DNA of 64,000 nucleotides, taken from Epiperipatus broadwayi (lineage: Eukaryota > Onychophora > Udeonychophora > Euonychophora > Peripatidae). Below the pieces are notes generated by a model. That model searched no databases. It saw only the letters and a program-made list of their open reading frames with translations, and was not told where the DNA came from. Of the stretch, positions 33,060 through 45,618 are shown piece by piece. Positions within the stretch are counted from its first letter, which is position 1. Each line of letters opens with the position of its first letter. A program made the position numbers and the translations under genes. The stretch is from NCBI GenBank assembly GCA_028023455.1, contig JAQFVV010006274.1:3224001-3288000 (forward strand), written 5' to 3'.

Positions 33060-34911
33060 AACAAAAAGTATAATATATAGTAAAATAAATATATAAAATT
33101 TTTAGAAGATATAATAATAAAAAAATGAAAAACTAAATACAAATATTTTACAATTTTTTTTAAACAATAAGCCATCCATCTGACTATGTGTTTATATATT
33201 ATATTTAGATCATTCCTTTTAACTTATATTATGGATAGAGTTTTCAAAGTCCAACATTGTAGGGATTTTCAAATGATAAAAATAACGTGCCATTATTTAT
33301 ACTCAAATGTATTTATTTCACAATTTTATTTGCATTGAAAAATTAATATAATTATTTTTTAATGGCGATCTTTAAAAAAAGTTTATTTGAAACTGGTTAT
33401 TTAGTAGCAATAAAATTATATTATTATAATATACCAAAAACTTTAAATCAAAATGTAAATTATTGAAGTTTTGATTTTCGAGTATGGTATATTTGGAAAT
33501 AAACGGTAAAATAGCCTTTACATAAACCACTGCTGAACAAATTGCCTCTCCATCACCCTCAAAGAAGATCAGTGAAGAAGAAAAGGCATTATTTATTCAC
33601 CAATTTGCCTATTGCTAATACAGAAAGTTGAGTTTCATCATTGTTTTATCCCCCTAACTAAAATTAGCTATATATATCTAATTATCAATCAATATTGAAT
33701 AATTAGCAGATTTAAACTATGGGTCAGCTACATGAAAGAAAAATTCTAAATGAGAGTAGAACCTGAAAATAAACAAAAAAAGAAATTTTAAGATTGAAAG
33801 ATAAAAGGTAATCATGGAGTTAGTTTTCTAATTAAATTTGTTACTTATTTAAAACTTTTTACAAAAAAAAATTAGTTCATAAATTGTAGGGGGAAAATTA
33901 GAACAGCATTCATTATACTATGTATATTCAATAATGTCTTTTGTGGTTTAGAACAGTGGTCGGTTGTCAGACTAAAGGGCAGAAAGTCCTTGAATGAATT
34001 TCATTTTTGTAATTGTATTATTTTAGTTTTTTTATATTAATATTAATAATTTATGACCAGCCATATTTATCATTAGCTTATAATAATCAATGTGAACAGA
34101 AAATTCAGAATTGTAATAGCAAGAACAACAGCAACAAAACTGTTTAAATAGAAAGATGGCAAATATTTTAAGAGCCACCAAATTAAAAATGATCATTTCT
34201 TCTCAATTATTATTTATGCTGCTAAAATATGGATGCAAAAAACCAGATAGAACAAAATGAATACATTTGAAGTATGATGCTAGCAGAAAATGCTTTTAAT
34301 TTCTGATAATGCTCACAAGGCTGATGAATTTATTTATATATTGGTATAAAGTCAACAGATTGCTCAAGAAGCTTAATAATGATATATTTAAATACATAAT
34401 TATATGATATTTAACATTATTAAAAAAGCATGTTTTTGAATAAAAAGTAGGAGAGGCATAGACCTGTTTAGTTATCCACTTACTAATGCAATGAGTAGAT
34501 AAGTTTAGGCAAATCCCTGGACGTGATTTTGATAGGATGTTACATATAATTCAAAATTGGGAAGTATGGAGGAGGTTAATGTAATCCTTTACATAGCATT
34601 ACTACATCCTTTGAGAGTTATAGATTGAGGTGATGATATTCATCTTCTCAGCTTTGACACCATTAAGAGCAAAGTATTTTTAATGCAGATCTAGTGTTAT
34701 TAATTTTTTTAATAAATGGAGACATAATATATCTAAAATACTATCATTTATGAAAAGCCAAGATTTGGTTTTTATACTAGTTTCATTCAAAATTTAGTCA
34801 ATTATTTATTCTATAGAAACTGAGTTAATTTAACTAAGACCTACTATATTCTATTCTACTCTCTAAGGGTTATTTGCTCTAATTAAATAACATTTTTATT
34901 ATAAAAACAAG
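33060..34911. other. AT-rich DNA, nothing firm
   Basis: A pyrimidine-rich tract ending in an AG at about 33560-33590 (minus strand) could be a splice acceptor for the candidate gene at 32.8 kb, but no exon can be defended. Confidence 0.3.
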
Positions 34912-35115
34912 CAAAACTCTCTATATGTATTGCCACTCAGTGCAAACCAGAGTAATCAATGGATGCCAGAAAGCTTGTGCATAAAATCCCCATCTAGTAC
35001 CTACTCATCCAATATCCCCAAACTAGTTTTTGGCTTGTGACCTTCATGAGTAAGGAGCCTTGGATCTGAGAGCACTGCACATAGATCTGAGTGGCAATAC
35101 ATATAGAAAGTTTTG
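34912..35115. mobile_element. 204-bp MITE-like element with 29-bp terminal inverted repeats
   Basis: CAAAACTCTCTATATGTATT...CACTCAG (34912-34940) is mirrored at 35087-35115 with a single mismatch. The interior is non-coding and less AT-rich than its flanks. No clear target duplication, so the superfamily is unknown. Confidence 0.75.
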
Positions 35116-38100
35116 TATGTTTTATATAACAGTCATGAGCAAACATAAGAAATAGTGATCATGTGATGTTTATTGTAACATTTTTATTACTTTTCTGGAA
35201 GCATTTGAGTGTGGTATAATGGAATGCAGCCTTTTTCTAAAATCATGCTAGATAGAAATATTTAAAATACATATTACTAAATTAATATTCTCAATTTTTT
35301 TAATATTTAACCTATTTCTCACAAATCTATTTATTTTCTCTAATATTTCTTTGTAAATTCAGTGAAATAATCTTATTTTTCCTCATCATATTTTTATCAA
35401 TCTATAAATATAATAAGAAAAGAAAAATAATAAAATATTTTCCCAAAATGTTCAACACCTTTTTTATTTCTTTTGCATTAGCTAAATTAAATAAATACAT
35501 ACAAAATTTTAACTTCTTTGCATTCTTCAAAATGCTTTATTCAATTTAATTATCTTCCAATTTTGATTATCTGGAAGTTTTGTTCCAAACTGCAAATTCA
35601 ATACATTATTTTTTATACAAACATGTAATAACTTCATTTTTAATTTTTGGGGAAATAATATATTTGTAGATATATTAGTATATATTTAAAATGTTGTATA
35701 CATAAAGGTATAGATATTGTGACCCTCAGGTTTTGCCTGAGAGCTGAATGTCAGGTTTATTAAAAAAAAAAAAATTTTTATCACTAGTTTAATTTCTCCA
35801 ATAAGTACACTTTGTTGTTAAATAATAATTAAGTAATTATATAACTGATTATCCATTTTAAAATTAATATTACAGTTCTTAACTAAACACAAGTAGCCAT
35901 GAATATGAGACTATTAACCGTCCTGAAAGCACTTGGCGGTAACTTTTGATCATTTTACTTATGTTTAATAGCTTCTTTATCTGTGTGCAGAGCATATATA
36001 TATATATATTATGATATCTATAACTTAAAAGTAATCTTTAAGTTTAATTTTATAATATTTAAATCACATATGTAACTTTTGTAATTTTAAAATATTTAAT
36101 TCTAAAGTTATTACTGATTTGACTGCTATTAAGTTTAATTTCAAAGTATTAACATTGAAATCATCTTAGTTCAGCTGCTATAGTTTATAAATTTAAATAT
36201 TAGAGCAGAACATTAAAAAAATGAGTTCAAACTTTAAGATTAATGCCTTAATTATTTAAGTATTACTTGTTAATAAAATGCATTATTTAATCTTAACTGT
36301 TATTAAAAATAGTTTAATTATATAATTTTAAAATTTAGCTGATTAAAAGAAATGAGGAATTTCTAAAAATTAATAATTCTTATGACTAAGCTAGCAATTT
36401 TTAAATAGTGTATGTGAGGATGTGTGCATGTGGAAGTTTTAATGACTTAAAACTTGCTGGTTGGAATTTAATCCTTAAAGTTATTTAAAATTGCTAATGT
36501 TTAAAATTATTTTTATTTTAAAAATGAATTAACAGATAAAAAATATTTAAAATATCTTATTGAACAATGTATATTTTATTATGTTAAAGAAGAATGTAAT
36601 ATTTTATTTATTGTAATATATTTTAATTTGCTAAATAATTTGGTTAAAAATTGTTTAGCAATGATTTAATAATTAATTAATTAATTGTTGGTATTTTCAG
36701 TCTAGACAATGTCTTGGAAAGTTCTAGAATTATGTCAATGAAATCTAATTTTAGAAGTTTTCCAATAGTTACTAAAAAAAAATTAACCTTGTTCATCAAT
36801 TAGGTTGTGTAATTAATTTGTCAATATTATCCATCAAAATTGATCACATGATTTGCTTTATAAAAAGCTGGTATATATTCATACACACACTGATACTAAC
36901 TCTCACACCTGCTTAACTCTCATTGACAAGCTTATCTTCATATATTAGTCTAACCCAGTTTTAATTGCTGGTAACTAATTTTATTTTTGTAAGTAACAGT
37001 TTAAAACATATACTGTTAAATTAATAATTATCCATGGTAATCTATAATTGCTAAAACTCTTCAATGCTAGAATTGTTTAACAAGACTTTGCATTATGGGA
37101 AACTCAACAAAAAGCACTATAGAAATTAAATCATTTTTCCAAGAACCAATTATTTCAGTGGAGTTTGAAGAAAAGAATTATTATTATACACACTCTGTAA
37201 GAACTTTATTAATTCTACTATCTATGCTATATGTAGATAATATTGTAGAAAGAATCATTTTAAGACATATGAAAAAACTTTTAAATTCTTTAAGAAGAAT
37301 TTTAAATATTTTAAGAACTTTTTATGCAATGCTTACATGAAGAATATGTTACATCTTTATTGTTTAACAATGATGTTTTCTTTTTGGAATGATTTCATTT
37401 GAAAATGGAAAGTATTTTTGGCCCCAAATCATAAAATCTCATGGAATAATAAAGTATTTTATAAATGTCATATTCTAAAATGATTATATTTTTTTTTTAA
37501 AAAAAATTAAATTATTATAAACTTTTGTATGCATTAATTTTATCTATAAAACTTATATTGCTTGGATTTTTATAAAGATATTAAAGAATGTACTATTAGT
37601 GAATGACTTAAAGTTAAATAGTATGACTTATTGTTATTATAAATGCTTATTTAAAAAACTGATATATGTTTATTAAGTGTCAATTTTCTCAAGAAGTTAT
37701 CATTATTAAATGACAAACATTATCAGTAACAACATTATGAAAATGATTTTATCATGAAAATAACTTTATTGGGTCTACATTTAAATTTACAAAAGAAAAT
37801 ATTTTTCAACATGTTGATTCAATACTTATTGAATGTATTCATTTTTCTGGAAATTTATTATAATTTACTACTGTGCTCCAGAAATATTAATGTGAAAATT
37901 TACTTTTTAAACTTATTATGTGTCATTTCCAGAACTATTGCTCTTCATTATAATTATGAATAAATTATAATATGTGTTATTAAAATGAATGTTCCAGAAA
38001 TATTTATATGAAAGTTAATTTTCAAACTTATTATTCTCCATATTTGCTCTTCATTATAATTGCCAATGAATGATAATATTTATTTAAAACTATCCCTAAC

Positions 38101-39615
38101 TTATCTTGCTCTATTATAAAATGAGACTTTTAAAATAATTGCTTTTTATTAATTTTACTTATCTATAAATGATAGAAATGTATGCTTTCAAAATAAAAAT
38201 TAATTATATTATATGATATTCCACTTAAATGTTTAATGTGCATCATATTTGTTATTTAGTTTATAAATTACTTATTCAGTCTAAATGGCTATTTATCCAT
38301 GCTAATGTCTTCAAATATATTGCTTCTTCATGTTTTGTGAATTATTGTGTGTGTTCAAATGGAATATATTTTTACAATATTTCAAAAAATCTGCAGGATA
38401 CTTCAGAACTTTATTTCAGTGACTGCATCCAGTCCAATGATAGAAATATCAAGATGAAGGACTCTCTTTTTCTTTTTATTTTGTAATGGGTATAATTATT
38501 AATTTTAAATATTTATGGTATTATAAATGCTATATATTACTTTTGTGCATTTTATTTTGTATAATCCTTTATGAATTATTTATGAAGTATTTTTTATTAT
38601 AAATTCTCAGAAAATTGCTACTGTAATAATATATTTTAAATTATTATATTTACCTCTATTATGAAACTATTTATTTTGAATATGTATGCATATGTTGGAA
38701 GGTGTATAAGCTTATGTATATTTTTATTGTTAATTATTATGCCACAATTTTTATATTAAGCTATGTTTAGCACTATTTATTGTTTTATTGGTTTTATGCA
38801 TCATTTAGTTCTTATACTTTTAAAGAGAGAATTGCATTAGTCTCTTTTTTATTGAATATTTTATTTTACCAGTATATTTTAAAGAGATCATAGTTTAGTC
38901 TCTCTTATATTATGATAAATTTTTCCAATAAATTATATTGTTTGTTTATCTTATATTTAAGCACGTAATGCTTTATTGAGGCAAATCACTATAATAAAAC
39001 AATGAATCTGTAGGTCAGATCCATGCTGCACATCTTTCTAAGTTTCTAAACTAAGATTGAACCAGATCCATGTGTGTAACAATGTTTATAAAACTTTCCA
39101 TCTGCCATCTTATATACATTTAATTTCTAGATCAGTTAATAAGTGAATAAAATATCAAAATTTTCTATTTAAAATTTTAATTATAAATAGGGGCTCAGAT
39201 ATATATATATTTATGTGCAAATACATATATATATAATTCCAGATGAAAACTTTAAAAAAATCAATCAATAAATTTAATTTTTTTTTTAAAGTCAAAGTAT
39301 TCTAGAGATTTACTTTCATGATAAACCCTGTTAATATTCTTTAGTGTAAAACAAAAAAAAGTCCATTAACAAAATAGTAATGGAATTTCTAATTAAATTA
39401 AAAGTAAAACAGAAAAGATATTTGAAAAAAAAAATTTTCAAATCTATATTAAATTAAAAATAGATTTGAAACAATAAAATCATTGGGTTTATCAGGTAGA
39501 TCTTAAGAATACAATACAAAAATATTTTAGATCAATGATTACAGTCAACTGAGTTTTATATATCCACTTGGCCTTGAGTGAATGAAAAAGAGGAATTTTC
39601 AAAAAGTATTCTGAA
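35116..39615. other. AT-rich DNA with minor tandem duplication
   Basis: A diverged tandem pair of roughly 115 bp lies at 37873-38080 (TCCAGAAATATT...TTGCTCTTCATTATAATT twice). Frames at 37095, 37754 and 38229 are AT-driven and match nothing known. No other structure. Confidence 0.35.
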
Positions 39616-39619
39616 AATG

Positions 39620-39655
39620 TATAAATAGCCCATAAGAACAATAGGAGTCAGTGAG
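39620..39655 (+). promoter_or_regulatory. Candidate TATA/initiator core promoter
   Basis: TATAAATAG (39620-39628) is followed 30 bp later by TCAGTG (39648-39653), the arthropod-type initiator at canonical spacing. Downstream AGTCA/CAGTCAGTG repeats resemble those in LTRs, so a solo LTR or retroelement promoter is as likely as a host promoter. No ORF is attached. Confidence 0.3.
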
Positions 39656-40229
39656 TCATAGATTCATTCAGTCAGTGCAAGGCAAATCAATGCTGGTTTT
39701 ATTTTTAAACAAATATAGATATATGTAGAAGCATGGTAGTGGGGTAAACAGTTCTTAGCCTGTCCATTTCCCCATTATCCCACATATGATCACCAGAGTA
39801 CCATAAAGCCAGAGAAATTTAATCAAATGTTTGAATTTTGGACTGCCAGTGTGCAGAAATAATGAAACGCCACTCCAAATTTGTATTTTGTCATGAGACC
39901 AAGATTTCCAAAAAGGACTCAGAATAAATTAGGTAATATGTTTTCAATTGTGTATTTCTAACCACCTAATTTATTCTTCAAATTCCAGTTGACCTTATAA
40001 TTTAATTTCACTACAACTAAATGTCTTCTTAAATAAAATTCCCCCTAATTAAATGTAACTATTTTATTAATTCAACTCTGAAATCTTGACTTGCTATAAT
40101 TTCAATTTAATATCTCTGCTCTAACTGTGTCAGTCTTAAAATTATGCCTATATTAATACAAAAATTTTCTCTTAAAGCCGTTTAGAAAGATATTTATTAT
40201 TTACCTATGAATGTATTTGTTAAAGATTT

Positions 40230-40819
40230 TGCTGTGTACAGCCACTCACTCAGCTTAACAATCAGGTAAATAGACAGCAGAAACCAAATTATTAGACAAA
40301 TAGTTTAATAGAATTATCAGTCAGATAAATAATATTACATATATAGTTATAAGACAATTAAGTTTAACTTACGAACACTGGCCATGAAGGCATAAGAAAA
40401 ACATAGTTTAGACTGGTGTGGCCTGCAAAGTTCCTAGGTCCACTTTTTAACCTTCAGTGGTGGAGTTCACTGGGTTTTTTCCATTGCTAAGTTAAAACTC
40501 TTGACTTTCATGTGCATTCAATGAGTTCCCCGCTGCAAGTGCTGCTTAGTTATTTTTTGTTCCTTCTTTTTTCTTGTTAAGGAATGTTTTAGAAACTGAT
40601 TAATTCTTCTATTGTCTACTTTTAGTAATCAGCACTTTTAATCTAGCTACTTAATTAGTTTCTAATCTGAAGTGCTTATCTTTAATAGCGTACCAAATTT
40701 AATTACAAAATTCCTGTCTATTTCATCTAATAAAACTTATTTTAATAAAACGTTAATTATTATATACGTATAAGGGTTATTTTAACAAAACTTATTAATT
40801 ATTATACACGTATATAGCA
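40230..40819 (-). repeat. LTR, 3' in the element's sense
   Basis: Bounded by TG and CA (TGCTGTGTACAG at 40230; TATATAGCA ending at 40819, on the plus strand). The pol frame enters the LTR and stops at 40782. The purine stretch just outside, read TGTGGAGG on the minus strand, is the candidate polypurine tract. Confidence 0.95.
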
Positions 40820-43800
40820 CCTCCACAACTTCAGAAATTATTGTTTCTGAAGTCTTAAATAGTCTTTTAAGTATGCGGGTTCTTTTCTTGTTCTTGTAAG
40901 ATCTTCGTGGAGATGTTTTCTCTTCTACTGGCATTTTGTTGGTCTCTTGATCATCATACTTCCCTTCTACTGGTGTTTTGTTGTCTCCTTCAGTTTCTTG
41001 ATCGTCGAATTTCTCTTCGCTTTTGGGAATGCGCGGTGCTGCAGTACTTCCGGTTTGCACTAATTCTTCTCGACATCTCACATGATTTATGTGCTTGCGC
41101 ATTGTTTTTCCAGTTTCTGTCTCTACAAATATTATTTGTTTTGACAGAATTTCTTTTACAAAGGCCTTCACCCAGTATTTCCTGATAACATCTCTAACCC
41201 AGACTTTTTCTCCCTTGGAGTAAATACTATCTCCAGTGTTGCTTTCGTAGTGTGTAGAGTTTTGTTCTCGGGGATTAACAATAGTTTTGTGCGGAGTTTC
41301 CGTCCGAAAATTAATTCTGCAGGAGATTTACCTGTAGCACATGGAGTACTATGTTGATATAATAAGGCAGAATGTAAGGTGTCTTGTATATTTGCAGTAC
41401 CTTCCGTAATGTTTGCTTCAAAATTTGTACTGCCTTTTCTGCAATACCATTGGACTCTGGGTGATATGGGGGCATGGCTAAGTGTTTAATTCCCCATTCT
41501 GTGAGAAACTCTTCAAATTTAGTGGATGTGAAACTGGTACCATTGTTGTACATGATTGTTTCAGGAATCCCATGAAAAGCAAAAATCTCCTTCAGTTTTG
41601 CGATTGTTTCTTCGGTACTGGTGTTTTTTACTACTCTATATTCCATCCATTTTGAATAAGTGTCGATCACTACCAAAAATATGAAGCCGTGAAATGTTCC
41701 AGCATGGTCAATGTGAATACGGCTCCACGCTCTTTCAGATGCTGGCCAAGCAGCTTATTTTTTCTTGTGCATATTTGCATTTATTTGGCAACTTTCACAT
41801 GATTTCACATATTTCTCTATGTCAATATTAATGGCAGGCCACCATATGTAACTACAAGACAGAGCTTTGGCCCGCACTATCCCAGGATGACCTTGATGAA
41901 TTAAGTGAAGAATCTTATTCCACCCACTGTTCGGTATCAACACTCTATCATCCATTAGTATACATCCCTTTTTTATGGACAGTCTTTGTCTTACATCCCA
42001 TAAAATTTTATGTAGTGTCTTAGATCAACTTCTTGGCCAGCCTTTGCTGATCCAATTACTTAAGTATTTATATCCATGGTCTGCCTTAGTCCAACTAGCT
42101 ACCTTTTCACTATTTATTAATTCGTTGTTCCAATTATCGATGTAGTTAATAGTTTGGTCCTCTTTTTGTAGTTCAGCTTTAATGGGCATTCTTGACAGTG
42201 TGTCTGCATGTTTAATGATCTTTCCTTTTTTGAAATTTAGATCAAAATCATAGCCTGATAACAGATTAACCCAATGTAACATTCTAGGGCTTAGATGATC
42301 AGGGGCAGTTTTATTTTTTGCTAATAATCCCAACAGCAGTTTATGATCGGTAAAGATTTTAAACTGTCGACCATACAAATATTGATGAAACTTTATTATC
42401 GCAAATATGATAGCCAGTGCCTCTTTATCTAATTGACTATAATTTTGCTCAGCTTTTGTTAATGTTCTGGAAGCACAGACAATTGGTTGCTCACTGTCAG
42501 CTACTGTATGGCTTACGACTGCCCCTACTCCAACTTCGGATGCATCTGTTGTCAATATCAATTTGAGGCTACTGTCATAATGTACTAATAAGCTGTTTGA
42601 CGTTAATAATTCTTTCATGTCACAAAAAGCTTTTTCTTGGGGTTGATTCCAAAGCCATTTTTGGCTCTTTTTTAATAAATTGTATAGCAGTTTTGCTATG
42701 TGAGCTTTCCCCTTAAGAAAAACTTCAAAATAATTAAGAAGTCCTAAGAAAGCTTGAAGTTCTTTAACATTTCTGGGTCTTCAGGCTTCCTTTATGGCTG
42801 CAATCTTTGAGGGTCGGATCTCTTTCCCTTTTTTGAAATTATGTGTCCCAGGAATTTTAATTCAGTTGCCATCCAGATACATTTGTCTGCGTTTATTTTA
42901 GCTCCAAAACTGCATAACTTGTCGCAAACTTTTAAAACTCGTTCACGTAATTCCTCTTCTGAATTGGCCATGACCAAAATATCATCAAAATACAGTGTTA
43001 CACCAACCATTTGCTGGAACAGCATGTCCATTTTGGCCTGGAAAATATTTGGTGCAACCATAATTCCATAAGGCAATCTATTATATTTAAACAATCCCTT
43101 ATGTGTTGTAATAGTTAGCAATTCTGAGGTGCGTTCAGAAACTGGTACCTGGTGAAATGCGGCCTTTAAATCAATTTTAGGATAGTGACTTGCTCTTTGC
43201 ATATTTGCCAATATTTCCCTGACATTTGGTACAGGATACTGACTTTTAGTGAGGTTTTTATTTATTATGGTCCTATAATCTCTGCAAATGCGGATCTGCC
43301 CATTTGGCTTAGATATAACCACGATTGGAGTGGCCCATTCTGTTTTCTCGACTGGCGTTAATACACCTTTACTAACCAGATTTATCAACTCTTGTTCCAC
43401 CTTAGTTTGCAGTGCAAAAGGAACTTTTCTGAGTCTGCAGATAACGGGGGTCGCACCACCTTGTAGCTCTATGTTTATAGGCATTGTAATAATTTTTCCC
43501 TCATCACTTTTAAATAACTCACTATATTTATTTCTCATTTTATGTTCAATAGCAACTTTATTTATCACACATATCTCTATTCCCAAAGCATTGAACCTTT
43601 CCCTACCTATAATAGGATTTAGACCGCCTTGTACTATATATAATGGTAGTGTTCGAACCTTACTATTTAATTTAATCTGAGCCATCACCTTTCCTAATAT
43701 TTTCATACTATTTCCGCTAGCATCTTTTGCTCTTAAACTTGTCTTCATTAATAAAAAAGGGTTTTTTCGATTTTGCACTACTTTCTCCCAGTCTTCAAGT

Positions 43801-44072
43801 GTCATCATTGACATGCCTGCTCCACTGTCAATTTCCATTTTCACTGGTGTCTTTAATAAATTAACTGTCAGCATAAACTGATTTCTGTATCCAATCTGTG
43901 TATTGTAAATATCACACTTTTTTTTTATTTTCGACTTTACAAGTTGGCGAGTTGCCACGATCCTTTTCTCCTTTATTTCGACATACTTTCTGCAAATGCC
44001 CAACTTTACCACAAGTCCTACAATCCTCCTTACTATATTTACACTTATGAGCCATGTGGCCTTTTTTTCCAC
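40782..44072 (-). pseudogene. pol: Gypsy pol: protease, reverse transcriptase, RNase H, integrase
   Basis: The 42792-44072 frame carries the protease active site MEIDSGAGMSM and the reverse transcriptase boxes WATPIVVISKPNGQIRICRDY, YPKIDLKAAFHQ, LPYGIMVAPNIFQ and YFDDILV. A shift near 42815 and a TGA near 42784 lead to RNase H (LTTDASEVGVGAV, DKEALAIIFAI, IFTDHKLL; 42025-42618). Stops TGA at 42025 and TAA at 41755 lie in the same frame. The integrase has LIHQGHPG...CESCQ, IDHAG, VVIDTYSKW, then MYNNGTSF where DNG is expected, and HPESNGIAEKAV with its Glu. Shifts near 41395 and 41210 precede the basic C-terminal tail. Inactive. Confidence 0.9.
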
Positions 44073-44706
44073 AGCAATAACACACTATCTCATATGTTTT
44101 GCTCTTAATAGGTTGGGATTTATTTTCAGTTTTCCGAATATACGCATTACTGTCAATTTTGTGGGTAAAATTTCTAAATTCTTCCGATTGGTCAAGTACT
44201 ATTTTGTGGGCCACTCCCATTTTGGTTGCTTCATCGTACATCAACTCTCTTGAGGCCAGTAACTGCTGCCTAAGCCTATCGTCTGACATGCCCCAAAGTA
44301 ATTGCTCAAGCAGATTATCCTCTAAGGCATTGCCATAACTGCAACTTTTAGAAAGTTCTCTTAAAAGCTTGATCATAATCTCATATATGCTCTCCCTTGT
44401 TTTGCCTTCGGTTTCTGAAATGTAGTCTTGCGACATGCTTCGAAGGCTGGGGACTGAAAAAATTATTTAATTTCCCCATAACTACATTGTATGGCAAATT
44501 CTCTGGCTCTTCGTGATAACAGAGTCTATTTGCTATTTCGATTACTTGTTGCCCGGCATAATACAATAATTAGCAACTTTAATGGGGTCGCTGGTCGTGC
44601 CATTAATCAAAAACAGTTTCTTGATTCTCTTAAGGTAAATTGTCCAATCAAAAGGGTTATTAATGTTGAACTCGTTAATTGTTACCTGAGGCACTGATGT
44701 CATCAT
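43912..44706 (-). pseudogene. gag: Gypsy gag (capsid and nucleocapsid), frameshifted
   Basis: The gag frame opens at a double ATG (44701-44706) reading MMTSVPQVTINEF and NPFDWTIYLKRIKK. It shifts frame near 44570 (YYAGQQVIEIANRL onward) and again near 44440 (SETEGKTRESIYEIM onward). The last part (to 43912) holds LLEQLLWGMSDDRLRQQLL, typical of Gypsy capsids. Two zinc knuckles follow, CYCCGKKGHMAHKC and CRTCGKVGHLQKVC, both C-x2-C-x4-H-x4-C. Gag ends at a stop just past a run of nine A residues (43918-43926); a single base less there would join it to pol in one frame. Confidence 0.9.
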
Positions 44707-45025
44707 TTTCTATTTTGCTTTTTTTTTTTAAAAAAAATTTCTATTTCACTACGAGATAACTATTAAACACGCTTACTAGGACAAATTTCTATTAATATGC
44801 TTATTAAACAATTTCTCTTAATACTTTTACTAAACAATTTCTGTTAATAAATATGCTTACTAAATATTTTGAGACTACTAATTCGATATTCACCCGGACT
44901 TCAATTCTCAATTTCATTGTCGCTTTCTCTACATTATACAATTCAATTCGAATCCACTACTGTTTCTAAATTGAACCAGATTTTCATACTGGAATGTATC
45001 CTGTCGATTAACTGTGCCAATTTTC
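44707..45025 (-). other. Gypsy 5' leader
   Basis: Untranslated segment between the 5' LTR and gag; AT-rich with TACTAAACAATTTCT-like direct repeats at about 44770-44860. No frame of note. Confidence 0.7.
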
Positions 45026-45613
45026 TGCTGTGTACAGCCACTCACTCAGCTTAACAATCAGGTAAATAGACAGCAGAAACCAAATGATTAGACAAATAGT
45101 TTAATAGAATTATCAGTCGGATAAATAATATTACATATATAGTTATAAGACAATTAAGTTTAACTTATGAATGCTGGCCATGAAGGCATAAGAAAAACAT
45201 AGTTTAGACTGGTGTGGCCTGCAAAGTTCCGAGGTCCACTTTTTAACCTTCAGTGGTGGAGTTCACTGGGTTTGTTCCATTGCTAAGTTAAAACTCTTGA
45301 CTTTCATGTGCATTCAATGAGTTCGCCACTGCAAGTGCTGCTTAGTTATTTTTTGTTCCTTCTTTTTTCTTGTTAAGGAATGTTTTAGAAACCAATTAAT
45401 TCTCCTATTGTCTACTTTTAGTAATCGGCACTTTTAATCTAGCTGCTTAATTAGTTTCTAATCTGAAGCACTTATCTTTAATAGCGTACCAAATTTAATT
45501 ACAAAATTCCTGTCTATTTCATCTAATAAAACTTATTTTAATAAAATGTTAACTATTATATACGTATAACTTATTTTAACAAAACTTATTAATTATTATA
45601 CACGTATATAGCA
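45026..45613 (-). repeat. LTR, 5' in the element's sense
   Basis: Same boundaries as its partner. Inside it, 7 bp from the LTR edge on the minus strand, TGGCACAG could start a tRNA primer-binding site; I could not match it to a specific tRNA. Confidence 0.95.
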
Positions 45614-45618
45614 GATTT

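Larger units (their letters stand above)
40230..45613 (-). mobile_element. Ty3/Gypsy LTR retrotransposon, complete structure but inactive
   Basis: Two LTRs of about 590 bp bound a minus-strand gag-pol. The element is flanked by a 5-bp duplication, GATTT (40225-40229 and 45614-45618). Domain order is capsid/zinc knuckles, protease, reverse transcriptase, RNase H, integrase, which defines Ty3/Gypsy. No envelope frame is present. By hand count the LTRs differ at about 18 positions plus one small indel (about 97% identical), so it is not a recent insertion. Frameshifts, stops and a lost integrase Asp leave it unable to move on its own. Confidence 0.95.

Noticed and set aside
37095-37340. 81-codon frame after a TTTATAAAAAGC motif at 36.86 kb as a small gene
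   Set aside because: Composition is typical of AT-rich chance frames, no domain is recognisable and the TATA-like motif lacks an initiator.
43288-43680. Open frames on the plus strand across the Gypsy element (also 42841-43071, 43996-44253, 40907-41185)
   Set aside because: They are opposite-strand shadows of gag-pol.
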